Shown piece after piece: positions 7,838 through 16,746 of a stretch of DNA of 64,000 nt. Position 1 is the first letter of the stretch. Each line of letters begins with the position of its first letter. Below the pieces are notes generated by a model. That model had not been told where the DNA came from. It was given only the letters and a program-made list of their open reading frames with translations, and made no database searches. A program made the position numbers and the translations under genes. This stretch comes from Arcicella aurantiaca (GTDB lineage Bacteria; Bacteroidota; Bacteroidia; Cytophagales; Spirosomataceae), in assembly GCF_003148625.1 (NCBI RefSeq), contig NZ_QGGO01000009.1, forward strand, positions 124,001 to 188,000, in the 5' to 3' direction.

Positions 7838-9028
7838 ATGTTCGTAAAATCTGAAATATCAATTCTTCAAAAAAGAATGGCGGATAGCCGTCGATTTATC
7901 CAAGTTATTATGGGACCTCGACAGGTTGGGAAAACTACTATGGTCAAACAATTGATTGCTCAATTGGAAGTGCCAACGGTTTTTGTTGCGGCTGATGGAG
8001 TAGCTTCTGCCAATAGCACATGGATTAGTCAGCAATGGCAATCTGCTCGTTTTCAGTTACTTAGTGGTGGGGCAGAGGAGTGCATTTTGATAATTGACGA
8101 AATTCAAAAAATTGATAATTGGGCAGAAGTTATCAAAATGGAATGGGATAAAGATAGCATTGAAAACAAAAATATTAAATTGGTTTTGTTGGGTTCAGCC
8201 AGACTATTATTACAACGTGGTTTGAGCGAATCTTTGGCAGGACGGTTTGAAATTATCCAAATGACGCATTGGTCTTTTGCTGAAATGCAGGAAGCATTTG
8301 ATTTTTCGGTAGAACAATTCGTTTATTTTGGGGGTTATCCAGGGGCGGCTTCGTTGATTGATGATGAAGAAAGATGGCGAGAATATGTTCTTCATAGTTT
8401 GATAGAAACAACACTTTCAAAAGATATTTTAATGATGAGTAGGGTAGATAAACCTTCACTTTTGAGACGATTGTTTGAGTTAGGTTGTGGTTATTCTGGA
8501 CAAATTTTATCCATGACAAAACTTTTAGGGCAACTTCAAGATGCAGGAAATACTACCACATTGTCGCATTATTTAGAATTATTAGATTCAGCAGGTTTAT
8601 TGACAGGGCTTGAAAAATACGCCCCTGATGTAGCCCGACAAAAAATGTCTATTCCCAAATGGCAAGTTCAAAATACAGCTTTCTCTTCCGTTTATAATCC
8701 ATACAGTTTTGAGCAATGTAAACAAAATCCAGATATTTGGGGGCGTTGTGTGGAAACTGCCGTGGGTGTTCATTTAATTAGGTCGCAACGATTACAACGC
8801 ACAGAAGTAACTTATTGGCGTGAAGGAAATGATGAAATTGATTTTGTATTGAAAAAATCTAATAATGTGATTGGTATTGAAGTAAAAAGTGGAAGAACGC
8901 AAAGTGCTAAAGGGATTACAGCATTTGAGAAAAAAGTTCGTCATGACAAAGTCTTATTAATTGGAAATAGTGGTATCCCTTGGCAAAATTTCTTGAAATC
9001 TGATGTCAATATATTGTTTGAAATGTAA
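7838..9028 (+). CDS. AAA_14/DUF4143 family ATPase
   Basis: 396 residues from the ATG just after the palindromes. Walker A is GPRQVGKTT (26-34), Walker B is CILIIDEIQKI (about 83-93), followed by sensor-like VLLGSARLLL and the arginine-containing SLAGRFEI. The C-terminal half is DUF4143 with the restriction-nuclease-like EIDFVLKKSNNVIGIEVKSG (about 345-364). Such proteins are common, often lineage-specific, cytoplasmic ATPases of unknown physiological role; proposals include transcription control, conflict systems and DNA interaction. The gene stands alone here. A second copy of its promoter palindrome plus first 27 codons survives at 24681-24790, fused to an unrelated gene end. Confidence 0.9.
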   Translation: MFVKSEISILQKRMADSRRFIQVIMGPRQVGKTTMVKQLIAQLEVPTVFVAADGVASANSTWISQQWQSARFQLLSGGAEECILIIDEIQKIDNWAEVIKMEWDKDSIENKNIKLVLLGSARLLLQRGLSESLAGRFEIIQMTHWSFAEMQEAFDFSVEQFVYFGGYPGAASLIDDEERWREYVLHSLIETTLSKDILMMSRVDKPSLLRRLFELGCGYSGQILSMTKLLGQLQDAGNTTTLSHYLELLDSAGLLTGLEKYAPDVARQKMSIPKWQVQNTAFSSVYNPYSFEQCKQNPDIWGRCVETAVGVHLIRSQRLQRTEVTYWREGNDEIDFVLKKSNNVIGIEVKSGRTQSAKGITAFEKKVRHDKVLLIGNSGIPWQNFLKSDVNILFEM

Positions 9029-9093
9029 GAGAAAAGTATCAGGATTTTGATAAAATAACAAATTGACAAAAGTTTATAAATAGAATTAAGAAA

Positions 9094-11283
9094 TTGCAAA
9101 AGACCGTTTTCGCTATAACGCCACCGTTTACCCAACTCAATACGCCGTACCCCGCAACGGCGTACATTAAGGGGTTTTTGAATACTAAAAATATTTCTTG
9201 TTTTCACGCTGATTTGGGCATTGAAGTCATTTTAGCCTTGTTTTCAAAGCGGGGTTTGACAGATTTGTTTGCTTTTATTGAGCATAAATCTACTGATTTA
9301 TCTGAAAATGCTCAGCGAATTGTAGCCCTTCAAGATGATTATATTCATTCAATAGAGGCGGTTATTTTGTTTTTACAAGGTAAAAATCCAACGCTTTCTC
9401 ATGTGATTTGTCAGGAAAGTTTTTTGCCAGAAGCCTCTCGTTTTGCTCAATTGGAAGAAGATTTGGATTGGGCTTTTGGCTCGATGGGAATGCAGGATAA
9501 AGCCAAACATTTAGCTACGCTTTATTTGGAAGACCTTTCTGATTTAATCATGGAATGTGTCGATGCTCATTTTGGATTTAGTCGCTATGCGGAGCGTTTG
9601 GGGCGTTCTGCTAATAGTTTTGATGAATTGTACGGTGCTTTACAACAGGATTTTACCTACATTGATAATCTGTTAATGAAGATTTTGGCGGAAAAAATGA
9701 TGCTCGTTCAGCCAAAATTATTCTTGATTTCTGTGCCTTTTCCCGGTAATTTATACAGTGCTTTTCGGATTGGACAATGGATAAAAAAGCATTATCCAAG
9801 CGTTAAAGTTTCGATGGGTGGAGGTTTTCCCAATACAGAATTACGCTCACTTTCTGACGCAAGAGTTTTTAAGTTTTTTGATTTCATTACACTCGACGAC
9901 GGCGAAGCACCAATTGAAGAACTCTTAAAAACGATTGAAAATCAGGAGAGAGCGTTACAACTGAAACGCACTTTTACCTTAATTGATGGTACTGTAAAAT
10001 ACATCAACAATAGCACAACGAAAGATTATAAACAGTCGGAAGTAGGTACGCCTGATTATTCCGATTTGCTTTTGGATAAATATATTTCGGTGATTGAAAT
10101 TGTCAATCCAATGCACCGAATGTGGAGTGATGGACGTTGGAATAAACTTACAATGGCACACGGTTGCTATTGGGGAAAATGTACATTTTGCGATATTTCT
10201 TTAGATTATATTAAAATTTATGAGCCTGTAACCGCCAAATTATTATGCGATAGAATGGAAGAAATGATTGCCCAAACGGGTGAAAATGGCTTTCATTTTG
10301 TAGATGAAGCCGCACCGCCTGCTCTCATGCGAGCCTTAGCTTTGGAGATAATCCGCAGAAAATTATCGGTTACTTGGTGGACAAATATTCGTTTTGAAAA
10401 GAGTTTTACGCACGATTTATGTCAGTTGTTAAAAGCCTCTGGTTGCATTGCGGTTTCGGGTGGTTTAGAAGTGGCTTCTGACCGACTTTTAGACTTAATT
10501 CAGAAAGGCGTAACGGTTGCTCAAGTTGCTCAGGTGACACGCAATTTTACCGAAGCGGGCATCATGGTTCATGCGTATTTGATGTATGGTTTTCCAACAC
10601 AAACTGCCCAAGAAACCGTTGATTCGCTGGAAATGGTGCGACAAATGTTTGAATTAGGCATTCTTCAATCTGGATTTTGGCATCAATTTGCTATGACCGC
10701 CCATAGTCCCGTAGGAATGTATCCTGAGGAGTTTTCGGTAAAAAAAGACACAGATTTGATTGGTACTTTTGCGAATAATGACCTTGTTTTTACCGACCCC
10801 AAAGGCACAAACCATGAAACTTTTAGCTATGGTTTAAAGAAATCCTTACTCAATTATATGCACGGAATCGGCTTTGATTCGCCCTTACAAGATTGGTTTG
10901 AATTTAAAATTCCGAGAACTAAAATCCCGAAAAACTATATAGAAATTGCTCTTTCGGAAGACGATGATTTCATGGTAAAACCAAGTTCTAAAATTGTTTG
11001 GTTAGGGAAAAAACCGATGGTTGAAACAACCGTTTCTAAAAAAGGAGAATTGTCATTACTAACTTTTCATGATAAAAAAGAGACATTTTCAGTTAAAGTA
11101 AATAAAATTTATGGCGATTGGCTCGTTGAAATTTTAAACCTCATTTCTCCCAAAAACGCTAAAGTTTATACGTTTCAAGAAGTTAAAAAACACTATGAAA
11201 CTGCTGGTTTAGATGATTTTGAACTTTTTTGGTACAGTAAATCAGTCAATACTTTACGAGATTATGGCTTGTTAGTTTTGTAA
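9094..11283 (+). CDS. B12-binding-domain-type radical SAM protein
   Basis: 729 residues. No ATG suits the start; TTG at 9094 gives MQKTVFAITPPFTQLNTPYPATAYIKGF, the normal opening of this family. An N-terminal cobalamin-binding-like region (PKLFLISVPFPGNLYSAFRIGQWIK...VSMGGGFPNTEL, about 210-250) is followed by the radical SAM core with a cysteine triad at C358, C363 and C366 (GCYWGKCTFC). The spacing is thus CX4CX2C and not the textbook CX3CX2C. Later core motifs are FHFVDEAAPPALMR, TWWTNIRFEKSF and AVSGGLEVASDRLLDLIQKGV. The C-terminal 150 residues are a separate domain. Members are cytoplasmic Fe-S enzymes of unknown substrate; nothing nearby identifies it. Confidence 0.85.
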   Translation: MQKTVFAITPPFTQLNTPYPATAYIKGFLNTKNISCFHADLGIEVILALFSKRGLTDLFAFIEHKSTDLSENAQRIVALQDDYIHSIEAVILFLQGKNPTLSHVICQESFLPEASRFAQLEEDLDWAFGSMGMQDKAKHLATLYLEDLSDLIMECVDAHFGFSRYAERLGRSANSFDELYGALQQDFTYIDNLLMKILAEKMMLVQPKLFLISVPFPGNLYSAFRIGQWIKKHYPSVKVSMGGGFPNTELRSLSDARVFKFFDFITLDDGEAPIEELLKTIENQERALQLKRTFTLIDGTVKYINNSTTKDYKQSEVGTPDYSDLLLDKYISVIEIVNPMHRMWSDGRWNKLTMAHGCYWGKCTFCDISLDYIKIYEPVTAKLLCDRMEEMIAQTGENGFHFVDEAAPPALMRALALEIIRRKLSVTWWTNIRFEKSFTHDLCQLLKASGCIAVSGGLEVASDRLLDLIQKGVTVAQVAQVTRNFTEAGIMVHAYLMYGFPTQTAQETVDSLEMVRQMFELGILQSGFWHQFAMTAHSPVGMYPEEFSVKKDTDLIGTFANNDLVFTDPKGTNHETFSYGLKKSLLNYMHGIGFDSPLQDWFEFKIPRTKIPKNYIEIALSEDDDFMVKPSSKIVWLGKKPMVETTVSKKGELSLLTFHDKKETFSVKVNKIYGDWLVEILNLISPKNAKVYTFQEVKKHYETAGLDDFELFWYSKSVNTLRDYGLLVL

Positions 11284-11344
11284 TTGAAAAGTATTGAGTA
11301 AACATTATTTTCTAAATTCACGTTGCCCAATATTTTATAAACGA

Positions 11345-11408
11345 TAGACCACTGATTAAACTGATATTATCTGTGCAAGTCCGTAAAATCAGTTTAATCT
11401 GTGGTCTA
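11345..11408. repeat. Dispersed GACCAC-type palindrome, copy 2
   Basis: 21-bp arms with one mismatch: TAGACCACTGATTAAACTGAT and ATCAGTTTAATCTGTGGTCTA. It lies between the ends of convergent genes (radical SAM on plus, SGNH hydrolase on minus), where it could end transcription both ways. Just upstream, at 11290-11300, sits a half site ATTGAGTAA like that of the ATPase operator. Confidence 0.8.
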
Positions 11409-11432
11409 AATTTGTATGTGACAAATGAAATA

Positions 11433-12188
11433 TTACCTGATAAATTTTACTTTTTTACTCACAATCTTAATCCACTCCAAAGCCATCAGTTCGTGTCCTG
11501 CGGGCATTGGGTGAATACCGTCCCAAATCCAATAATCAGCTTCTGCACGTTCAAGTGCTTTGTTAAAAATAGCTTGAAAAGGTATGTAAATTGCGTCAAA
11601 TTCGATGGCTAATTTCTTAATAACTGCCTGCCGTTTTGTGATGTCTTCTGTATAAATCTCCAACTTATCTTTCACCCTTCCGACGGGCAAAATAAATGGT
11701 TCGCAAAGTACAAACTGAATATTTGGTAAAGCATTTTTCGTGGTTTTTAGCAAATTTCGATAACTTTCTTCGTAAAACTCAACCGAATATTTGGTATCGC
11801 CTTTCAGCCACATTTCGGTTTCGTTAATGCCTACTAAAATATTTAATAAGTCAGGTTTTAGGGATAATGTATCTTCATTCCAACGTTTTTCAAGGTCGGT
11901 AGTTTTATTTCCACTAATGCCACGATTGAAAAAATGAAACTTCTTTTCGGGAAATTTATACCAAAGTTTACTGGCAATATTATTGGCAAAACCGTGTCCC
12001 ATTACATGATTCCAGTCGTTGTTACGAGTCCTATTTCCGTCAGTTATGGAATCTCCTTGAAAAAGAAATGTGTAGTTTTCTCCGCTTTCGAGTGAACTTG
12101 TAGGAGTCGGAATTTTTGAAAATATGGGCATTCCGCTTAAAATAAGGCTATTTTTTAAAAATTCTCTGCGGTCGTCTGACTTAATCAT
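11433..12188 (-). CDS. SGNH/GDSL hydrolase with twin-arginine-like leader
   Basis: 251 residues from ATG at 12188; the frame runs on to 12224 but the ATG before KSDDRREFLKNSLILSG gives a proper exported N-terminus with a Tat-like RR motif. SGNH blocks are clear: block I GDSITDGNRT with Ser47, block II-like NRGISGNKTTDL, block III ILVGINE, and block V WDGIHPMPAGH with the catalytic Asp and His. It is expected to hydrolyse ester bonds, typically acetyl groups of polysaccharides, in the periplasm. It is divergent to a rhamnosidase-like gene, so deacetylation of rhamnose-containing glycans is a reasonable inference. Confidence 0.85.
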   Translation of the reverse strand: MIKSDDRREFLKNSLILSGMPIFSKIPTPTSSLESGENYTFLFQGDSITDGNRTRNNDWNHVMGHGFANNIASKLWYKFPEKKFHFFNRGISGNKTTDLEKRWNEDTLSLKPDLLNILVGINETEMWLKGDTKYSVEFYEESYRNLLKTTKNALPNIQFVLCEPFILPVGRVKDKLEIYTEDITKRQAVIKKLAIEFDAIYIPFQAIFNKALERAEADYWIWDGIHPMPAGHELMALEWIKIVSKKVKFIR

Positions 12189-12405
12189 TATTTTATTTCT
12201 TTGTGTTTTATCTCTTAAATGCACTTTAAAAATTTATCGAGTAATTTTTCAAAAAGAAAACTGTATTTTTCTTATTTCCGATTCCCGATAACTTATTATT
12301 ACATACTTAACGTGTCGTATGCAGCAATTTATACTACAAGTTATTATAGAAATCCGTACAATAAAGACTATTTTAGAACTTTGATTTACCTAATCTCAAA
12401 TTACG

Positions 12406-14805
12406 ATGAATAAATACTTTTCTTTGCTCTTACTTTTTTTATTAACTCTCTCGAAAATCACCGCCCAAGAACCTGCTCCCAATCTATTAAATCGTCGTTG
12501 GAGAGCAGATTGGATTGCTCCACAAAATGTGAATTTGAAGGATTTTGGCGTTTATCATTTTCGTAAAAACTTTGAACTTTCGCAGAAACCAACGCAATTT
12601 ATTATCAATGTTTCGGGTGATAACCGTTATCGTGTTTTTGTGAATGGAAATTATATTGGAGCAGGGCCAGCACGTAGTGATTTGATGCACTGGAATTTTG
12701 AAACATACGATATTGCCCAATATTTACAACAAGGAAAAAATACGATTGCCGCCGTAGTTTGGAATTTTGGCGACTATATGCCTGTGGCTCAAATGAGTAA
12801 TAAAACAGGTTTTATTGTGCAAGGAAATTCAACAATTGAGGCAGTTGTGAATACCAATAAAACTTGGAAAGTAACGCAAAACAAAGCCTACAAGCCTATT
12901 CCTGTTGATGGAGCAAAGTTGCAAACTTATATTGTTGTGGGTTGTGGAGAGGAAGTTGATGCTTCAAAATATCCTTTTGGTTGGGAGAAGACTGATTTTG
13001 ACGATAAATCTTGGGAAATTGCCAAAACTTTAGAAGCTGGATATGCCACAGGTAGTGGTTCTGGTGCGGGTTGGTATTTAGTGCCACGAACGATTCCACA
13101 AATGGAAGAAATTTACCAACCATTGAAAGAAATTCGTCGTTTTTCTAATATTTCTGATGCCAATATGACTGATAAATGGCTGAAAGGAACAGGTGTAATT
13201 ACGATTCCTGCTAATACTAAAACTACTATTTTGCTCGACCAAAATTTTGAAACAGTGGCGTATCCAGAAATGACGGTTTCGGGCGGGAAAGGTGCTTCGA
13301 TACAATTAATGTACGCCGAAGCTTTGATTGATGATAAACGTCAAAAGGGAAATAGAAATGAAATTTCGGGAAGAAAAATGATTGGAAATGCAGATATTTT
13401 TAGACCAGACGGAGCGATAAAAAGAACTTTCAAAACGCTTTGGTTTAGAACTTTTAGGTATATCGAATTAGAAATTGAAACAAAAGCCGACCCGCTGACC
13501 ATTAATTCTTTTTACGGATTAAAAACGGGTTATCCTTTTGAAGAAAAAGCGTCATTTTCAAGTAAAGACGACCAATCTTTAAGTAATATTTGGAAAGTTG
13601 GTTGGCAAACGGCAAGGCTTTGCGGAGGTGAAAATTATTTCGATTGTCCGTATTATGAGCAGTTGCAATACACGGGCGATACTCGTATTCAAGCCTTAAT
13701 TTCTTTGTATGTTTCGGGAGATGACCGCCTTGTACGAAAGGCTTTGACGGACTTTGACAATTCAACGATTTCGGAAGGATTAACCCAAAGTCGGTACCCA
13801 TCAAATACGCCTCAATTAATTCCTCCTTTTTCATTGTATTGGGTGTCAATGACTTATGATTATTGGATGCACCGTAAAGATGACAAATTTGTAAAATCGC
13901 TTTTACCAAATGTTGAAAAAGTTTTAGCTTGGTACGAACGCAAATTTGACGCTCAAAAAAATATGTTAGGACCCGTAAATTGGTGGCCATTTGTAGATTG
14001 GGCAAAACCTTGGCAATGGGACGAAATGGCAGGTATTGGTGGCGTGCCAAGTGGAGCAACGAAGGGGAATTCTTCCATTTTGTCATTTCAATATGCTTAT
14101 ACTCTTCGTCAGGCAGCAGCAATTTTTGAAACTTATGGTCAAAAAGATAAAGCAATTTATTGCAGAACTTTAGCCGATTTAATCTCAAAATCGACTTACG
14201 AATTGTGTTATGATGCCACAAAAGGAGAAGTTGCCGATACGCCCGAAAAGAAGGCTTTTAGTCAGCACGCCAATATCATGGCTTTGTTGTCTAATAGTGT
14301 TCCAAAAGCCAATGAAAAGGCAATAATGGATAAAATTCTTAACGATAATTCACTTATTCAAGCAACATTTTATTTTAAATTTTACTTGACACAGGCTTTG
14401 AAAAAAGTGGGAATGGCAGACCGTTATCATGGTACTTTGCAACCTTGGCGAGACATGATAAATATGGGATTAACCACTTTTGCAGAAAAAGAAGAACCCA
14501 CTCGTTCCGACTGTCATGCTTGGTCGGCTTCTCCAAATTATGATTTTTTAGCGACCATTTGTGGCATCATGCCCGATGCACCAGCTTTTGAAGAAGTGCT
14601 TATTCAGCCTGCTTTAGGCATTTTAGATGATGCCGAAGGAAAAATGCCACATCCACAAGGAGAAATAAAAGTGAATTTAAAGCGTAAAGGCAAAACAGGA
14701 ATTTCAGCAGAAATTAATTTACCTCAAAATCTAAAAGGACGTTTTGTTTGGAATGGGAAAACCGAACCATTGAAAGGAGGGAAGCAGACAGTTTCGATAG
14801 ATTGA
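12406..14805 (+). CDS. GH78-like alpha-L-rhamnosidase
   Basis: 799 residues with signal peptide MNKYFSLLLLFLLTLSKITAQ. Order of parts: an N-terminal beta-sandwich resembling the GH78 carbohydrate-binding domain (FRKNFELSQKPTQFIINVSGDNRYRVFVNGNYIGAGPA), a Bac_rhamnosid-like sandwich (ILLDQNFETVAYPEMTVSG...QLMYAEALID), then the (alpha/alpha)6 barrel. The barrel carries the family landmark DCPYYEQLQYTGDTR at about 413-427, where acidic D413 and E418 are candidates for the general acid. It ends with RSDCHAWSASPNYDFL and the usual C-terminal sandwich (VLIQPALG). Expected to remove terminal rhamnose in the periplasm or at the surface. The FDCPYYEQLQ text is more divergent than the usual DCPQRDER, so substrate specificity is uncertain. 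Confidence 0.85.
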   Translation: MNKYFSLLLLFLLTLSKITAQEPAPNLLNRRWRADWIAPQNVNLKDFGVYHFRKNFELSQKPTQFIINVSGDNRYRVFVNGNYIGAGPARSDLMHWNFETYDIAQYLQQGKNTIAAVVWNFGDYMPVAQMSNKTGFIVQGNSTIEAVVNTNKTWKVTQNKAYKPIPVDGAKLQTYIVVGCGEEVDASKYPFGWEKTDFDDKSWEIAKTLEAGYATGSGSGAGWYLVPRTIPQMEEIYQPLKEIRRFSNISDANMTDKWLKGTGVITIPANTKTTILLDQNFETVAYPEMTVSGGKGASIQLMYAEALIDDKRQKGNRNEISGRKMIGNADIFRPDGAIKRTFKTLWFRTFRYIELEIETKADPLTINSFYGLKTGYPFEEKASFSSKDDQSLSNIWKVGWQTARLCGGENYFDCPYYEQLQYTGDTRIQALISLYVSGDDRLVRKALTDFDNSTISEGLTQSRYPSNTPQLIPPFSLYWVSMTYDYWMHRKDDKFVKSLLPNVEKVLAWYERKFDAQKNMLGPVNWWPFVDWAKPWQWDEMAGIGGVPSGATKGNSSILSFQYAYTLRQAAAIFETYGQKDKAIYCRTLADLISKSTYELCYDATKGEVADTPEKKAFSQHANIMALLSNSVPKANEKAIMDKILNDNSLIQATFYFKFYLTQALKKVGMADRYHGTLQPWRDMINMGLTTFAEKEEPTRSDCHAWSASPNYDFLATICGIMPDAPAFEEVLIQPALGILDDAEGKMPHPQGEIKVNLKRKGKTGISAEINLPQNLKGRFVWNGKTEPLKGGKQTVSID

Positions 14806-14959
14806 TAATGGTTTTGGCACGCAGATGACGCAGATACAAGTAACACAGATTTTATGGATTTTTTAAGCAATTATCAAGAATAAATATAGTTGATATTACG
14901 TAATTGTATTGGCGTATAGCTGAACATATTTATCTTATTAAGGAATTTATCCGTCTAAC

Positions 14960-14985
14960 GCAGGCAGGGTTCAAACCCTGCCTGC
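14960..14985. terminator. GC-rich hairpin between convergent genes
   Basis: GCAGGCAGGGT, a TCAA loop and the exact complement. It lies between the stop codons of the rhamnosidase (plus) and EamA (minus) genes. An 11-bp GC-rich stem in this AT-rich setting should be a good bidirectional stop, although a T-run is missing. Confidence 0.6.
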
Positions 14986-15010
14986 ATTGAAAGGGGAGAG
15001 GTTAAAAAGG

Positions 15011-15922
15011 CTATGACCTACGACTCACCGAAGTAATCAAAATCACCGCCGTGATGATAATTGCACCAGAAACAATCATAAGAGGATGCAATTTTTCACC
15101 TGCCAATAACCAACCTAAAAACATCGCTACTAACGGATTGACGTATGTGTAAGTTGCTACCAACGTTGGAGAAGCCACTTTTGATAACCAACTAAAAACT
15201 AAAAAGCCGATAATAGACCCAAACGTCAGCAAATAAGCAAATGCCCATGCCGCTTTTGGCGTAACTTGATGAAGATTTAATTTGTCAAAATCACCAATGA
15301 TAAAACTGATTCCCAACGAAAGTAAACCGCCTAAAATCATTTGAGTTCCTGCCAATTGAGTAGCATGATATTCTGTGATATTGGCTTTTTTGACAATAAC
15401 AACGCCAACATTCCAAAATAACACTGCTCCGAAAAGGGTTAAAATTCCTTTTACATAATAGTTTTCGTAACCATCTATCGCCAACGATTTTAAACTCATC
15501 AAAATTCCAACGCCAATAATTCCTAAAAAAGCTCCAAAAACTACCTTCTTTTGCGGTTTTTCACCCTCAAAAATCCAAAGTAAAATCACTAAGATAACAG
15601 GACCTAATGCCGAAAATAAAGCTGAATAACTCGAAGGCATCCATTTGGCAGCAATCGTGAAAAATCCATTTGAAAGTGTAAGTAAAAAGAATCCTGATAA
15701 AATGTTAGTTACAATCATTTTACGACTTGGTTTCTGATATTTTTTAGTCAATATCGAGAAAACTAAAAGCGTAAAACCTGCCAAGAAAAAACGAAATCCA
15801 GAAATTAGCATAGGAGGAAAACTCTCCACGACAAACCGAATACCGAGATAAGTAGAACCCCAAATAATATAAAGCGTAATAAGTCCCGCCCAGATTTTTA
15901 AATGTTGATTTTGATTATTCAT
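15011..15922 (-). CDS. EamA family (DMT superfamily) transporter
   Basis: 303 residues with ten hydrophobic helices in two repeats of five. Typical EamA text is present: YIIWGSTYLGIRFVVESFPPMLISGFRFFLAG near the start, and, in the second half, ATYTYVNPLVAMFLGWLLAGEKL, the conserved end of the family. Members such as YedA and RhaT relatives export metabolites or amino acids across the inner membrane. The neighbouring rhamnosidase makes sugar transport imaginable, but the text is closer to general metabolite exporters. Confidence 0.9.
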   Translation of the reverse strand: MNNQNQHLKIWAGLITLYIIWGSTYLGIRFVVESFPPMLISGFRFFLAGFTLLVFSILTKKYQKPSRKMIVTNILSGFFLLTLSNGFFTIAAKWMPSSYSALFSALGPVILVILLWIFEGEKPQKKVVFGAFLGIIGVGILMSLKSLAIDGYENYYVKGILTLFGAVLFWNVGVVIVKKANITEYHATQLAGTQMILGGLLSLGISFIIGDFDKLNLHQVTPKAAWAFAYLLTFGSIIGFLVFSWLSKVASPTLVATYTYVNPLVAMFLGWLLAGEKLHPLMIVSGAIIITAVILITSVSRRS

Positions 15923-16045
15923 GACACAAAATTGGCGTTTTTTTGCGATATTTAGAGAATTTCATCAACAAGCAATTTACAATTTCATGAAAAATAGTTG
16001 GATTGAGGTTTAATTGTAATTGTTGATGTAAAATACACAACAAGT

Positions 16046-16221
16046 AAATCTGGTTCAAGTGTCCTCGCTAAATCTGGTTCAAGTGTCCTCGCTAAATCTG
16101 GTTCAAGCGTCCTCGCTTGAACCTTTGGAATAATGCCTTAAAACCAATGATTTAACTATTTTAACTATTATCTATATCTTAATAGACGAAAAAAATGTTG
16201 TCAGTGGAGACACTGACAACG
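16046..16221. repeat. Triple 24-bp tandem repeat plus two tetraloop hairpins (unit A)
   Basis: Three copies of a 24-bp unit containing TCTGGTTCAAG(T/C)GTCCTCGC start at 16046, 16070 and 16094. The last runs into a perfect 10-bp hairpin (GGTTCAAGCG, loop TCCT). About 75 bases on is a second perfect 10-bp hairpin at 16197-16220 (GTTGTCAGTG, loop GAGA). The two-hairpin unit with its linker is repeated at 16589-16730. This fills most of the 328-bp gap between the EamA gene and the small membrane gene. Confidence 0.85.
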
Positions 16222-16250
16222 GCAAAAAGGTTATGAAAATAATATTCCCT

Positions 16251-16523
16251 TCAACTTAAATATTGAATCCACGAATAAATAGTCCAAAAGCTCAATAAGC
16301 TAAGAATTGCTGTATTATTAATATCTGCAAAATCTTTTTTACGATACGTCATAATCGCAAAAGCAAGAGTTAGGATTGTTAAAATACCTAAAAAAGCTAT
16401 TTTGTAAATAAATCCCCAATCTGGATTTTTAATCAAATGATTTGGGATAACTTCTGTAATAACTATCATCAAAATAGATATTCCTATCAATTTTGTAAAG
16501 TTAATTTGTGAGATTTTTTGCAT
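16251..16523 (-). CDS. Small membrane protein lying between direct repeats
   Basis: 90 residues from the ATG at 16523 (MQKISQINFTKLIGISILM); the frame reaches further to a TTG at 16544. Three hydrophobic segments are visible: LIGISILMIVITEVIP, IYKIAFLGILTILTLAFAIM and AILSLLSFWTIYSWIQYL. No family is recognised. The gene is bracketed by about 130-bp direct repeats (16100-16231 and 16589-16730), so the gene plus one repeat may behave as a cassette. Confidence 0.55.
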   Translation of the reverse strand: MQKISQINFTKLIGISILMIVITEVIPNHLIKNPDWGFIYKIAFLGILTILTLAFAIMTYRKKDFADINNTAILSLLSFWTIYSWIQYLS

Positions 16524-16588
16524 GATATTACGATTTATACTCAAACAGAATTTGATTTGCGAAAATTTACTTTCAAAAAAAGTGCCTT

Positions 16589-16730
16589 AAATCTGGTTCA
16601 AGCGTCCTCGCTTGAACCTTTGCAAAAGACTAAAGCCTTAAAACCAATGATTTTACTATTTTTACTGTTAACTATATCCTAATAGACGAAAAAAAGTTGT
16701 CAGTGGAGACACTGACAACGGCAAAAAGAT
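16589..16730. repeat. Two-hairpin repeat (unit B), direct copy of 16100-16231
   Basis: Same order as unit A: hairpin with arms GGTTCAAGCG/CGCTTGAACC (16594-16617, loop TCCT), then linker GCCTTAAAACCAATGATTTT with small changes, AATAGACGAAAAAAA, then hairpin GTTGTCAGTG/CACTGACAAC (16696-16719, loop GAGA, a GNRA-type tetraloop) and GGCAAAAAG. Hairpins and the flanking linker are conserved; differences lie mainly in A/T runs. Confidence 0.85.
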
Positions 16731-16746
16731 TTGTTCATATCCACAT

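Noticed and set aside
7838-9028. The ATPase gene as an insertion-sequence component
   Set aside because: No transposase motif and no inverted terminal repeats around it; the palindrome is adjacent only to its 5' end.
13502-14221. 239-codon ORF antisense to the rhamnosidase gene
   Set aside because: No recognisable motif and fully inside the GH78 coding region, whose frame is strongly supported.
14960-14985. GGGTTCAAACCC resembling a tRNA T-arm
   Set aside because: No acceptor stem, anticodon arm or D-arm is found around it; it is a simple 11-bp hairpin between convergent genes.
16046-16117. Three 24-bp direct repeats as a CRISPR array
   Set aside because: The copies are contiguous with no spacers, and no cas genes are seen.
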